Positions 29,601 to 38,162 of a DNA stretch of 64,000 bases are shown in pieces; the stretch's first letter is position 1; every line of letters starts with the position of its first letter. The notes under the pieces are model-generated. The model saw nothing but the letters and a program-made list of their open reading frames with translations. It was not told the DNA's origin and searched no databases. This stretch comes from Solirubrobacter ginsenosidimutans (lineage in GTDB: Bacteria > Actinomycetota > Thermoleophilia > Solirubrobacterales > Solirubrobacteraceae). Location: assembly GCF_027587205.1 (NCBI RefSeq), contig NZ_JAPDOD010000021.1:1-64000 (forward strand), written 5' to 3'. Position numbers and translations under genes: made by a program.

Positions 29601-30365
29601 TCATCCGGCGGCCCGCGCCCGGGCCCGGCGGTACTCCTCGACGACGATCTCGTTGAGCTCCTCGACCGACGTCTCGCCGGTCGGCTTGTCGAAGGTGATC
29701 TCGCCGTCCTGGATCAGGTTCACGCGGTCGCAGGACTCGAGCACGTGCACGTAGTTGTGGGCGATCATGATGATCGAGACCTTGCCTTCGGCGCGCAGCC
29801 GCGCGACGACGTCGAGGATCATCGCGCCCTCCTTGGCGCCCATCGCGGCCAGCGGCTCGTCGAGCAGGATGATGTCCGCGTCGGAGTGGACCGTGCGGGC
29901 GACGGCGATCGCCTGGCGCTGGCCGCCGGAGAGCCGCGCGACGGGCACGCCGAGCCGCGGCACGTTGACGCCGATCTCGTCGAGCGCCTCGCGCGTCTGT
30001 TCCCGCATCCGCTTGCGCGCGAGGAACGGGATCGGCCGGTGCACCTGCTCGCGCCGGAGGAACATGTTCTGCACGACGTCGAGCTGGTTGACCAGGGCGA
30101 GGTCCTGGTAGACGCAGTCGATGCCCAGCGAGCGGGCGTGGTCGACGGAGCGCAGCTCGGTCTCGTCGCCCTTGACGAAGAGCTTGCCCGAGTCGGGCTT
30201 CTGGAAGCCCGAGATGATCTTGATCAGCGTCGACTTGCCCGCGCCGTTGTCGCCGAGCAGGCCGAGCACCTCGCCCTTGCCCAGGTGCAGGTTGACGTCG
30301 TGCAGCGCGGTGACGGGGCCGAAGCGCTTGGCGACGTTCTCGACCCGCAGGACGTCCTCAGACAC
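29601..30365 (-). CDS. Sugar ABC transporter ATP-binding protein (FrcA/XylG-like, single domain)
   Basis: This 254-residue ATPase powers a carbohydrate importer of the CUT2 class. It has Walker A GDNGAGKST, a Q-loop region (VYQDLALV), the signature LSGGQ, Walker B IILLDEP and the switch region MIAHN. CUT2 ATPases are often fused pairs (RbsA, about 500 residues); this one has a single cassette, as in FrcA, so it would act as a homodimer. It overlaps the permease gene by eight bases and is last in the operon. Confidence 0.94.
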   Translation of the reverse strand: MSEDVLRVENVAKRFGPVTALHDVNLHLGKGEVLGLLGDNGAGKSTLIKIISGFQKPDSGKLFVKGDETELRSVDHARSLGIDCVYQDLALVNQLDVVQNMFLRREQVHRPIPFLARKRMREQTREALDEIGVNVPRLGVPVARLSGGQRQAIAVARTVHSDADIILLDEPLAAMGAKEGAMILDVVARLRAEGKVSIIMIAHNYVHVLESCDRVNLIQDGEITFDKPTGETSVEELNEIVVEEYRRARARAAG

Positions 30366-31464
30366 CGCTCCCCCTTCGCACGCGACCGACGTAGACGTTG
30401 ATGATCATCGCGACGATGATCGCGACGCCGAGGATGAAGTCCAGGTAGTCCGCGTTGACGCCCTCGAGCGTCAGCCCGTCGCGCAGGATGCCGAGGAACA
30501 GCGCGCCGAAGAGCGCGCCGATCGCCGTTCCCTCGCCGCCCGCGAGCAGCGTGCCGCCGATCACCGCCGCCGACACCGCGCGGAACATCGTCTCCGACGC
30601 GCCCGCCGTGTCGGGCGTGACCGAGCTCGAGCGCATCGCCTCGAGGACGCCGACGAAGCCGGCGAAGAAGCTGCACAGCACGAAGTTGCGGATCACGACC
30701 GAGCGCACCTTCACGCCCGCCTCGGCCGCGCCGTGCTTGTTCCCGCCGACGGCGATCGTGTACATGCCCCAGCGCGTCCGGGTAAGCAGCAGGTGGACGA
30801 ACGCGACGAACAGCAGCGCCCAGATCAGCTCCGAGTACTGGCCGGCGCCGAAGATCCGCGCGAAGGTGCCGACGTGATTGACCTGCTCGGGCAGCGTGAT
30901 CGTCTGCCCGTTGACCACGTGGGTGACGTTGACCGTCGTCGAGGTCACTTCGGCGCCCGGCATCGCGACCGACTGGGCGTGGGAGATGATCAGCGTGAGC
31001 CCGCCGAGCCCGAGCAGCATGCCCAGCGTGGTGATGAACGACGAGACGCCGAACACCTCCGTGATCACGCCGTTGATCAGCCCGACGATCGCGCTCACCA
31101 CCAGCGCGCCGATCAGGCACAACGTGAGCCCCAGCCCGGCCTGGTTGAACTCGTAGAACATGAAGGGCGCGAACAGGTAGACCGACCCGATCGACAGGTC
31201 GATCTCACCCGCCACCATCAGCAGCACCTCGCCGACCGCCAGGATCGCGAACGGCGCGAAGTACGGCAGCAGCGTGACGAAGTTCGCGTGGGTGAAGAAG
31301 CGGTCGGTCTTCAGCGAGAAGTACAGCGCCGCCAGGAACGTGACGACGATGATGCTGCCCTCGCGCAGCGTCAGGAACCGCAGCGCGAGCTCACGCGCGC
31401 CGGGCCGGCCGGACGGCGGGCCGCTCGCGGAAGGCGGAGCGGCCGCCGAGACGGGCGCGGACAT
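30358..31464 (-). CDS. Sugar ABC transporter permease (RbsC/FrcC-like)
   Basis: This 368-residue inner-membrane permease of the CUT2 class has about nine or ten membrane spans. Landmarks are EVLLMVAGEIDLSIGSVY (the EIDLS motif of this family), FGVSSFITTLGMLLGLGG, TRTRWGMYTIAVGGN and GGTLLAGGEGTAIGALFGAL. The N-terminus is an unusual Pro/Ser/Ala-rich stretch of about 25 residues. Permease, ATPase and binding protein are consecutive on one strand with little or no spacing. Confidence 0.94.
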   Translation of the reverse strand: MSAPVSAAAPPSASGPPSGRPGARELALRFLTLREGSIIVVTFLAALYFSLKTDRFFTHANFVTLLPYFAPFAILAVGEVLLMVAGEIDLSIGSVYLFAPFMFYEFNQAGLGLTLCLIGALVVSAIVGLINGVITEVFGVSSFITTLGMLLGLGGLTLIISHAQSVAMPGAEVTSTTVNVTHVVNGQTITLPEQVNHVGTFARIFGAGQYSELIWALLFVAFVHLLLTRTRWGMYTIAVGGNKHGAAEAGVKVRSVVIRNFVLCSFFAGFVGVLEAMRSSSVTPDTAGASETMFRAVSAAVIGGTLLAGGEGTAIGALFGALFLGILRDGLTLEGVNADYLDFILGVAIIVAMIINVYVGRVRRGSGV

Positions 31465-31468
31465 CGTC

Positions 31469-32620
31469 TTAGGCCTTGGTCACGCCTGCCGCCGACGAGG
31501 TTCCCTCGTAGCGGCTCTTGGTGTTGTTGTAGTCGGCGACGGTCGTCTTGTCGAGGAACTTCAGGCCGGTGTTGGTGTCGGCGATGCCGGACAGGCCGCC
31601 CGATGCCTGGTACATGAACAGCTGCAGGATCGGGATGAAGCCCTGCAGGTAGGGCTGCTGATCGATCGTGAAGTCGATCTGGTCCGCCGCCAGCAGCTTC
31701 TGCGTCACCGGGGTGAGGTCATACCCGCCGCCCTTGACGCCCTTCTCGCGCAGGCTGTGCTTCTGGATCGTCTGCGCCAGGCTCTGCGTGCTGCCGGCGT
31801 CGACGGCGAAGTACCCCTTGGTGTCCGGATGCCCGGTGGCGTAGGAGTCGATCACCGACAGCTCGGCCGGGACGGCCGCGCCGGTCGCGATCACGTGTGG
31901 GGTGATGCCCTTGCCCGACTTCTTGATCACGTCCTGCGCGCCGTCGATGCGCGGCTGGATGTTCGAGGAGCCGGGGGTCGCGATGAACAGCGCCACGTCA
32001 CCGGACGGCACGAGCTCGATGATCCGCTTGCCCATCTCCTGACCTGAGACGAAGAGGTCCTGGCCGATGTAGCAGAGCCGGGCGTTGGACACCTCGTCGG
32101 CGTTGTAGGCGACGACCGGGATCTTGGCCTTCAGCGCCGCATCGGTGGGCGCGTTGAACGCGCGCTTGTCGACCAGGCAGACGCCGATCCCGTTGGCCCC
32201 GCCGGTGATCGCCGTGTTCATCGCGTTGACCATCTCGTTGACGTTGGCGTTCTCCGAGCCGGTCCACTGGTACGAGCAGCCGAGCAGCTTGCACGCGTCC
32301 TCGGCGCCGTACTTGGTCGGCACGAAGAACGGGTTCGTCGTGACGTGGTTGACGAGCACGAACTTCAGTTTCGAGTCCTCCGCGAAGACGGCGCCGCCGC
32401 TGCTCCCCTGCGCCGCGGCGGTCGCCGTGGCCTTCGACGTGCCGGTCTTGCTCGACCCGCAGGCCGTGAGCATCGCCGCCGCGATCCCGGCAGCACCCCC
32501 CGTCAGCGCCGTGCGTCGCGTCATCGCGCGCCAGCGAGTGGCAGGGGTCTCCTCCTGCGCCTTGGCGTCCGCCCACTCCAAACGTTCGAGGGCATCGTGG
32601 ACGGGATCGAGCTCGGACAT
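31469..32620 (-). CDS. Sugar ABC transporter substrate-binding lipoprotein
   Basis: This 383-residue binding protein, first gene of the importer operon, has a twin-arginine leader (TRRTALTGGAAG, Arg35-Arg36) and the lipobox LTAC with Cys54, so it is probably exported folded by Tat and lipid-anchored. The mature part has the type I sugar-binding fold (NPFFVPTKYGAEDACKLLG, VNAMNTAITGGANGIGV, VDAGSTQSLAQTI). The leader is preceded by about 30 extra residues. ATG 32620 follows GGAGGAGAAG. The sugar is not determined; ribose, fructose or xylose-type ligands are possible. Confidence 0.93.
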   Translation of the reverse strand: MSELDPVHDALERLEWADAKAQEETPATRWRAMTRRTALTGGAAGIAAAMLTACGSSKTGTSKATATAAAQGSSGGAVFAEDSKLKFVLVNHVTTNPFFVPTKYGAEDACKLLGCSYQWTGSENANVNEMVNAMNTAITGGANGIGVCLVDKRAFNAPTDAALKAKIPVVAYNADEVSNARLCYIGQDLFVSGQEMGKRIIELVPSGDVALFIATPGSSNIQPRIDGAQDVIKKSGKGITPHVIATGAAVPAELSVIDSYATGHPDTKGYFAVDAGSTQSLAQTIQKHSLREKGVKGGGYDLTPVTQKLLAADQIDFTIDQQPYLQGFIPILQLFMYQASGGLSGIADTNTGLKFLDKTTVADYNNTKSRYEGTSSAAGVTKA

Positions 32621-32650
32621 GACTGTCTTCTCCTCCGGTCGACGCGCCAA

Positions 32651-32680
32651 AAATTAGCGATAACACGCTTGTTTAGTCAA
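32651..32680 (-). promoter_or_regulatory. Importer promoter with LacI-type operator in the spacer
   Basis: On the minus strand TTGACT (32680-32675) is followed after 18 bases by TAATTT (32656-32651). The spacer carries GTGTTATCGCTA, an imperfect dyad matching the galM site (ACAAGC.TGT...CGCTA). This suggests both transcripts answer to one regulator. Confidence 0.6.
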
Positions 32681-32731
32681 GGCACGGGTGGGCCGTAAAT
32701 GGCAAGACGACAATGCTCGAAGGGTGCGGTT

Positions 32732-32746
32732 CATGTGAGCGCTAAC
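32732..32746. promoter_or_regulatory. Upstream LacI-type operator of the importer operon
   Basis: CATGTGAGCGCTAAC contains GTGAGCGCTAAC, a near-perfect dyad, and repeats the CATGTGAGCGCT of the galM site. It lies about 52 bases upstream of the -35 box, suitable for repression by looping. Confidence 0.5.
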
Positions 32747-32818
32747 CGGACCACCGGAGTTCGGATGCCGTAACGAACCGCCGCGGCGTGGCTTAAAGAG
32801 GCACGATGCCGCTCGGAC

Positions 32819-34588
32819 CTACCGGGCGGCGTGAACCGGGACGCCGCCGAGCGTGCCGGTCACCCCTTTGCTCGTGTACGTGAGGGTGCCCGCCGCGGCC
32901 GACGGGCCGGACACGGTGAGCGTGCCGGTGCCGCGGTCGCTGAACGCGCCTGAGATGCGCACGCCGCGGATCCACTCGACGCCGTGCAGCTCGAGCTTGG
33001 CGCGCGTCACCCGCACGTACCCGGCGCGCAGCCCCGGGAGCCGGCTCGGGAGCAACGCGAAGGCGGCGTCGTAGCCGACGCCGCCGAGGGTCAGGCTGAC
33101 CGCGGAGAACGTACGGCCCGGGAGGCCGGAGACGACGGTCGGCCGCAGGTCGGTGATGGACGCGGGCACGAACGGGGCGGAGAGGCTCTGCAGCTGCGCG
33201 CCGAACGAGGTGCGCGAGCACTTCGCGACCGTCTGGCCGTGCAGGAACGCGACCGTGCCCTTCAGCGCGCACCCGCTGAAGTCCGACGTCAGGACCGAAT
33301 GGCCGACGCCGGGCACCGCGAGCACCTGCGCGTTCGGGTACTGCGCCGCCGTCCGGCGGGCGTCCTCCAGCGGCGTGCGCAGGTCGGCGCGGCCGGAGAG
33401 GACGAGGACCGGCACGTCGGGGCCGAGGTAGGCGACCCCCTCGGGGCGCGGGGTGGGCGGCCAGTTCTCGCACAGCCCGACGACGCTCTGCTCGAGCACC
33501 GTCTTCGGGCTGAACGGCGCGAAGGCGTCCTGGCGCTCGGCCACGAACGCCTGCACCGCGTCCTTGCGCGTGGCGATCGCCGAGTCCGGCGCCCACGGCA
33601 GGCGGCTCTCGATGCAGGACGTCGCCAGCAGCCGCGCCGTGTTGATGTCGTCCACGTCGCCGCCGCTCGACGGCTCCAGCGCATCGAGGTGCAGGAGCGG
33701 CGCGGCGTCGCCGTCGGCCAGCGAGGCGATCGCCGCCGGCAGGCCCGCGCGCAGCGACGGCGACAGATCCGAGGCGGAGATGGCGCCGTAGAGCGCCGCC
33801 TCGCTCACCCGCGCGGTCCTCACCCGACCGGTCTTCGAGACCAGCGGCCCGCTGATCGCGCCCTTCTGGAGCCGCTCGGCGGCGGCGGTCAGCGCGGCGT
33901 CGGGATCGCTCACCGTGGCGCTGCAGGGCCCGGGGTAACAGACCTCCTTCAACACGCGCGGCGTGCCGAGCTCGCGCAGCTGGTCATAGCCGTCGAGGCC
34001 GTCGACGGGCACCGGGGAGTCCAGCACCAGCGCGGCGGTCGAGGCCGGGTAGCGGCGCGCGTATTCGCTGGCCACCTTCGTGCCGTAGGACACGCCCAGC
34101 AGCGTGAGCTTGTCCACGCCGAGCGCGAGCCGCAGGTCCTCGAGGTCCTTGGCGGTCTCCGGCGTGTTCCAGAACGCGCGCTTGTCGCCGAGCTTGGTCG
34201 CGCACGCCGCGACGTCGTCGGTGCCGTTGAACTTGCAGTCCACCGCGCCCGACGCGCCCGTGCCGCGCTGGTCGACCGTGACGATGTCGTAGTTCGAGCG
34301 CAGCGGCTTCAGGAGCGAGGCGACCGGCGTCGTCAGCGGGACCGCCGACTGGCCGGGCCCGCCGCTGAGCAGCACGATCGTCCCGGTTCGTGTCCCGGTC
34401 GCCGGCACCTTGGCGTAGGCGAGTCCGATCGTCCCCGGCGTCTGGCCGGAGTGGTCGAGCGGGACGGTCAGCGTGCCACATTGCGCACCCTTTGGACAGG
34501 CGGCGGAAGCAACGGCCGGGGTCAGCGCGAGAACCGCGAAACCGACGGCTGCGACGACTGCGGCACGGCAGGACCGGCCTAGAACCAT
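32819..34588 (-). CDS. Secreted alpha/beta hydrolase, tripeptidyl aminopeptidase-like
   Basis: This 589-residue exported protein has a signal peptide to ASA near residue 30. The alpha/beta fold shows the oxyanion loop LLSGGPGQSA, VDQRGTGASG, the nucleophile elbow GVSYGTKVA with Ser, the acid SGRADLRTP and GVGHSVLTSDF with His. This matches actinobacterial proteins related to proline iminopeptidase and tripeptidyl aminopeptidase. Beyond a TAP-like region, a C-terminal beta domain (about 130 residues, ending TLTYTSKGVTGTLGGVPVHA) is extra. ATG 34588 follows CAGGAG. Peptide substrate is inferred. Confidence 0.9.
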   Translation of the reverse strand: MVLGRSCRAAVVAAVGFAVLALTPAVASAACPKGAQCGTLTVPLDHSGQTPGTIGLAYAKVPATGTRTGTIVLLSGGPGQSAVPLTTPVASLLKPLRSNYDIVTVDQRGTGASGAVDCKFNGTDDVAACATKLGDKRAFWNTPETAKDLEDLRLALGVDKLTLLGVSYGTKVASEYARRYPASTAALVLDSPVPVDGLDGYDQLRELGTPRVLKEVCYPGPCSATVSDPDAALTAAAERLQKGAISGPLVSKTGRVRTARVSEAALYGAISASDLSPSLRAGLPAAIASLADGDAAPLLHLDALEPSSGGDVDDINTARLLATSCIESRLPWAPDSAIATRKDAVQAFVAERQDAFAPFSPKTVLEQSVVGLCENWPPTPRPEGVAYLGPDVPVLVLSGRADLRTPLEDARRTAAQYPNAQVLAVPGVGHSVLTSDFSGCALKGTVAFLHGQTVAKCSRTSFGAQLQSLSAPFVPASITDLRPTVVSGLPGRTFSAVSLTLGGVGYDAAFALLPSRLPGLRAGYVRVTRAKLELHGVEWIRGVRISGAFSDRGTGTLTVSGPSAAAGTLTYTSKGVTGTLGGVPVHAAR

Positions 34589-34654
34589 GGGTGACTCCTG
34601 AAAGTGGTGGAAGACGGCGTTGGTCAATGTCTCCAAACCAGGCACACTTCATGC

Positions 34655-35920
34655 ATGCCTGGTCTCGAAGAGCTCGGGTGGCTGCAGTTCGAGCGCCTGT
34701 GTGAGCTGGTGCTGGAAGCTGACGCCGGTGTCGACCCTACGCGCTGGGAAGGCTCAGCCGACACGACGCGCCACGTCGTGTGCGACGACGAGCTGCGCAT
34801 CGGCGACCGGACGTTCTCGCCTCCGGTGCTGATCCGCTGCCTGTGGCGACGCGACGATCGCGTGATCGCCCCACCGAATGGGTTCGCTTCGGTCGTCACG
34901 TTCGCCAATCATCCCGCCGCCGAGATCGGGAACCTCGTCTACGGCGAGGACGAGCTGCGCGACGCGATCCGGCGCCTGCCCGGCCTGCGCCTGCAGCTGC
35001 CGTCGATCCTCTGCCTCGACGCGGCTCCGCCCGACGCGGCGGCGCTCGAGCGGTCGACGTTCGACGTCGAGGCCGCGCGCGAGCTTGCGCGGGTCTTCGT
35101 GCCCACACCGGCCTGGAGCCGCGCCGTCGCCACGCTGAAGGCGCACAACTTCCTCGTCCTCACCGGTCCGCCCGAGATGGGCAAGACCGCGATCGCCCGG
35201 ATGCTCGGCCTCGAGCTCCTCACCGAGGGGTGGGAGGTGCACGAGACCACGCGGCCCGAGGAGGTCGAGAAGCTCTTCGATCGCGCCAAGCCGCAGCTCT
35301 TCATCGCCGACGACGCGTTCGGCTCGACCGAGTACCGCCCGGACGCGGCCGAACGCTGGGCCAACAACCTCGACCGCATCCTGCGCGCGACCGACGACCG
35401 CCACTGGCTGGTCTGGACGTCGCGCCCCGCGCCGCTGAGCGCCGGTCTGCGGCGCCTGCACCGCGAGCGCGGCGGCGAGCACTTTCCGCAGCCCGCCGCC
35501 GTCTCAGTCGACGCCTCGGCGCTCGGCGTGGAGGAGAAGACCCTGATCCTGTTCCGGCACGCGCGCGCCGCGAACCTCGACAAGACGCTCCGTGACCGGG
35601 TCAAGGACCACGGTGCCGCGATCGTCGGCAATCCGCACTTCACGCCCGAGCGGATCCGGCGCTTCGTCGCCCGCGGCGTCCCGATCGACGACGTCGAGCG
35701 CGAGCTGCGCGAGCCGACGGAGGCGATGACGACCTCCTACGAAGCGCTGGAGGGTGAGCACCGCGAGCTGCTGCACGCGATGCTCGACTCGCCGCCCGGC
35801 CCGGTGGCCGAACGCGACCTGGCGGCGGCGCTGCGACGCCACGCGACGAGCGGGCTGCCGAAGGCGCCCGCCGACCTCGTCGACCGCCTCGCCGACCACT
35901 TCCTGCGGGTGATCGCATGA
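34655..35920 (+). CDS. nSTAND3-type NTPase with restriction-endonuclease-like N-terminus (first half)
   Basis: This is a 421-residue NTPase. Residues 1-65 (QFERLCELVLEADAG, WEGSADTTRH, PVLIRCLW) resemble the Mrr-like restriction-endonuclease fold found ahead of STAND NTPases, but the usual QxK lysine is replaced (IRCLW), so cleavage is doubtful. The P-loop GPPEMGKT is at 171-178, Walker B QLFIADDAFG at 214-223 and the arginine sensor WTSRP at 254-258. A winged-helix-like region closes the gene. The following gene continues the same architecture. STAND NTPases commonly sense phage or stress. Confidence 0.85.
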   Translation: MPGLEELGWLQFERLCELVLEADAGVDPTRWEGSADTTRHVVCDDELRIGDRTFSPPVLIRCLWRRDDRVIAPPNGFASVVTFANHPAAEIGNLVYGEDELRDAIRRLPGLRLQLPSILCLDAAPPDAAALERSTFDVEAARELARVFVPTPAWSRAVATLKAHNFLVLTGPPEMGKTAIARMLGLELLTEGWEVHETTRPEEVEKLFDRAKPQLFIADDAFGSTEYRPDAAERWANNLDRILRATDDRHWLVWTSRPAPLSAGLRRLHRERGGEHFPQPAAVSVDASALGVEEKTLILFRHARAANLDKTLRDRVKDHGAAIVGNPHFTPERIRRFVARGVPIDDVERELREPTEAMTTSYEALEGEHRELLHAMLDSPPGPVAERDLAAALRRHATSGLPKAPADLVDRLADHFLRVIA

Positions 35921-36711
35921 GGGTCGACTGGGTTCACCCGAGCTGGCGCGACCTGGTGATCGAGTCGCTCGCCGCCAATCCCGACGAGCGGCGCCGGTTC
36001 CTGCGCGCCACGGGCGTCGACGGCGCCGCGGTCGCGCTGTCGCGCGAAGGCGGGATCGCGGGGGAGCGCGAACGCCCCCTGCTCGGCGAGGACGCCGACT
36101 GGGACGCGCTCGGGGACGGCCTGCACCATCTCTGCGCCGACCTCGACGAGGCCGACGCCACCCGCCTGCTCGAGGTCCTCGCCGCCGCGGGCGACGACCC
36201 CGAGGTGGCGGCGCTGCGGCAGCTCGTGCTCAAGCGCCTCGCCTGGAACGGCAAGGTGCTCAGCGTCGACGCGATCGCCGCGTGGGCGGCGGTGGCTTCG
36301 ACCCTCGATCCGCGCCCTGAGCCGCCCGCGGTCGCCATGACCTGGCTGGAGCTCGAACCCTCGGCTGCGCCGCGCACGCCCGAGGAGATGGAGCGGATGG
36401 CGGACTGGCTTCGGCTGGCCGAGATCCTCCACGATCACGACACCGAGCTGCTCGACGGCCTCGGCTTCCCGAGCCGCTACTCGCTGCTGTTGGCGGACTT
36501 CGCCGGCAGCGCGCCGGCGGACGAGCCGCCGGCGGAGCGTGATCTGCGGATCGAGTCGCTGGGCCGGCTCGCGTTCCTCGACGAACGCCTGGCGGGGCTC
36601 GCGCTGGGAGAGTCGATCATGCTCAGCCAGCCGGCGCTCGAGCCCGTCGCCGACCTGCCGACGCCGATCAGCAACGGCTTCCCGATCGAGCGGGTGCTCA
36701 GAGACCTCTGA
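35917..36711 (+). CDS. C-terminal continuation of the nSTAND3 protein (second half)
   Basis: This 264-residue protein opens MRVDWVHPSWRDLVIESL, the segment (HPS-x-RD) that normally follows the winged helix inside one nSTAND3 polypeptide. Here it is separated by an ATGA overlap. The rest is acidic and helical with repeat-like Ala/Leu/Asp stretches, plausibly the sensor part. Either a natural split with coupled translation or a frameshift split one gene into two. The end overlaps the convergent acyl-CoA synthetase by 14 bases. Confidence 0.8.
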   Translation: MRVDWVHPSWRDLVIESLAANPDERRRFLRATGVDGAAVALSREGGIAGERERPLLGEDADWDALGDGLHHLCADLDEADATRLLEVLAAAGDDPEVAALRQLVLKRLAWNGKVLSVDAIAAWAAVASTLDPRPEPPAVAMTWLELEPSAAPRTPEEMERMADWLRLAEILHDHDTELLDGLGFPSRYSLLLADFAGSAPADEPPAERDLRIESLGRLAFLDERLAGLALGESIMLSQPALEPVADLPTPISNGFPIERVLRDL

Positions 36712-38125
36712 GCAGGGCGCGGCGGACCTTGCCCGAGCTGGTCTTGGGCAGGTCCGCGACGAAGTCGACGACGCGCGGGTACTTGTACGGCGCGGTCTGG
36801 CCCTTCACGTGGTCCTGGAGGGCTCGCGCGAGCGTGTCGGAGGGCTCGTAGCCGTCGCGCAGGACGACCACGGCGCGCACGATCGAGCCGCGCTCGTCAT
36901 CGGGCGCGGCGACCACCGCCGCCTCCGCCACGGCCTCGTGGGCGACGAGCGCCGACTCGACCTCGAACGGCCCGATCCGGTAGCCCGCGGAGATGATCAC
37001 GTCGTCGGTGCGGCCCTCGAAGTGCAGGTAGCCGTCGTCGTCGCGCACGACGCGGTCGCCGGTGTGCCACGGACCCTCGTGGGGCGCGTCGCCGAGGTAG
37101 CGCAGGAAGAACGTCGGGTCGCTGCGCGGCTGCAGCACCAGCTCGCCGTCGACGATGTCGAGCTCGACCCCGGGGAGCGGGCGGCCCATCGAGCCCGGCC
37201 GCGGCGTCTCGCCGAGCGGCGCGCCGGTCAGCTGGCCCGTCTCGGTCTGCCCGTAGCCGTCGCGGATCCAGAGGCCGATTGCCTCGTGCCAGGCGTGCAG
37301 GACCTCGGGGTTCAGCGCCTCGCCCGCGGCGACGACGCCCTTGAGGCTCGGCAGCGGCGCGAGCGTGGCCCGCTTGGCGATCACGCGGTACTCGGTCGGC
37401 GCCATGCAGAGCACGTCGACGCGCTCGCGGGCGATCAGCTCCAGGCGCTCCCGCGGGTCGAAGCGCGCGTCGTGCAGGAGCGCGGCCGCGCCCCGGAGCC
37501 AGGGCGCGATGAACGCGTTGCGGGCGGACTTGCTCCACCCCGCCGCGGCCGTGCACCACACGAGCTCGCCGGCGTGGGGAGCCAGCCAGTGCTCCGCCTG
37601 CAGGTGCTGGCCGGTGAGGTAGCGCTGGCCGTGCAGGACCGCCTTCGGCTCGCCGGACGTGCCGCTCGTGAAGGTGATCAGGCAGGGGTCTTCCGGGGCG
37701 AGCTCGGCGTGCGGGGGAGTGTGAGATGCCTCCGCTTCCCACGGCACCCACAGGGTCTCGCCGGACCAGCCGGCGTCCTTCAGCGTGGCGCTGTTGCGCA
37801 CGTCGGCGACGACGATCCGCGGCTGCGCGACGGCCAGCCGCTGGGCCAGGTCCTTCGGACGGAGCTGCTCCGTGCACGGCAGCACGACGAACCCCTGACG
37901 GAAGCACGCGAGCATCGTCAGCGCCCATTCGGGCCGGTTTCCGACCAGCGTGAGGACGACGTCGCCGCGTCTGACACCGAGCGCGTCGAGGGTTCCCGCC
38001 AGGCGCCCCGCTGCCCCGCTCAGCGCGCCGAACGTGTACTCGCGGCGGCTCCCGTCGCGGGCCAGCTCGACGAGCGCGCGGGCGTGCGGCGGCGCATTTT
38101 GGACGACGTCACGCCAGAAGTTCAC
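36698..38125 (-). CDS. Acyl-CoA synthetase (AMP-forming)
   Basis: This 475-residue ANL-superfamily ligase activates a carboxylic acid to its CoA ester with ATP. Motifs are ITFTSGTSGEPKAVLHG (AMP-binding loop), DGYGQTETG, PWHTGDRVVRDDDG, GRTDDVIISAGYRIGPFEVE and LPKTSSGKVRR with the catalytic Lys. It is somewhat shorter than most medium-chain enzymes (500-550). GTG 38125 is preceded by TAGTCT seven bases upstream and no ribosome site. It is divergent from an acyl-CoA dehydrogenase 37 bases away, so the two likely work in one acid-degradation route. Confidence 0.93.
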   Translation of the reverse strand: MNFWRDVVQNAPPHARALVELARDGSRREYTFGALSGAAGRLAGTLDALGVRRGDVVLTLVGNRPEWALTMLACFRQGFVVLPCTEQLRPKDLAQRLAVAQPRIVVADVRNSATLKDAGWSGETLWVPWEAEASHTPPHAELAPEDPCLITFTSGTSGEPKAVLHGQRYLTGQHLQAEHWLAPHAGELVWCTAAAGWSKSARNAFIAPWLRGAAALLHDARFDPRERLELIARERVDVLCMAPTEYRVIAKRATLAPLPSLKGVVAAGEALNPEVLHAWHEAIGLWIRDGYGQTETGQLTGAPLGETPRPGSMGRPLPGVELDIVDGELVLQPRSDPTFFLRYLGDAPHEGPWHTGDRVVRDDDGYLHFEGRTDDVIISAGYRIGPFEVESALVAHEAVAEAAVVAAPDDERGSIVRAVVVLRDGYEPSDTLARALQDHVKGQTAPYKYPRVVDFVADLPKTSSGKVRRALLRGL

Positions 38126-38132
38126 CGTCGCC

Positions 38133-38138
38133 AGACTA
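38133..38138 (-). promoter_or_regulatory. -10 box TAGTCT, leaderless promoter of the acyl-CoA synthetase
   Basis: On the minus strand TAGTCT precedes GTG 38125 by seven bases with no ribosome site. It sits only 12 bases from the oppositely directed -10 box of the dehydrogenase, so the two promoters overlap. Confidence 0.5.
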
Positions 38139-38150
38139 CGACGGCGGGGA

Positions 38151-38156
38151 TAGGAT
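38151..38156 (+). promoter_or_regulatory. -10 box TAGGAT, leaderless promoter of the acyl-CoA dehydrogenase
   Basis: TAGGAT precedes ATG 38163 by six bases and there is no ribosome site, the pattern of leaderless actinobacterial messages. Confidence 0.5.
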
Positions 38157-38162
38157 CGCCCG

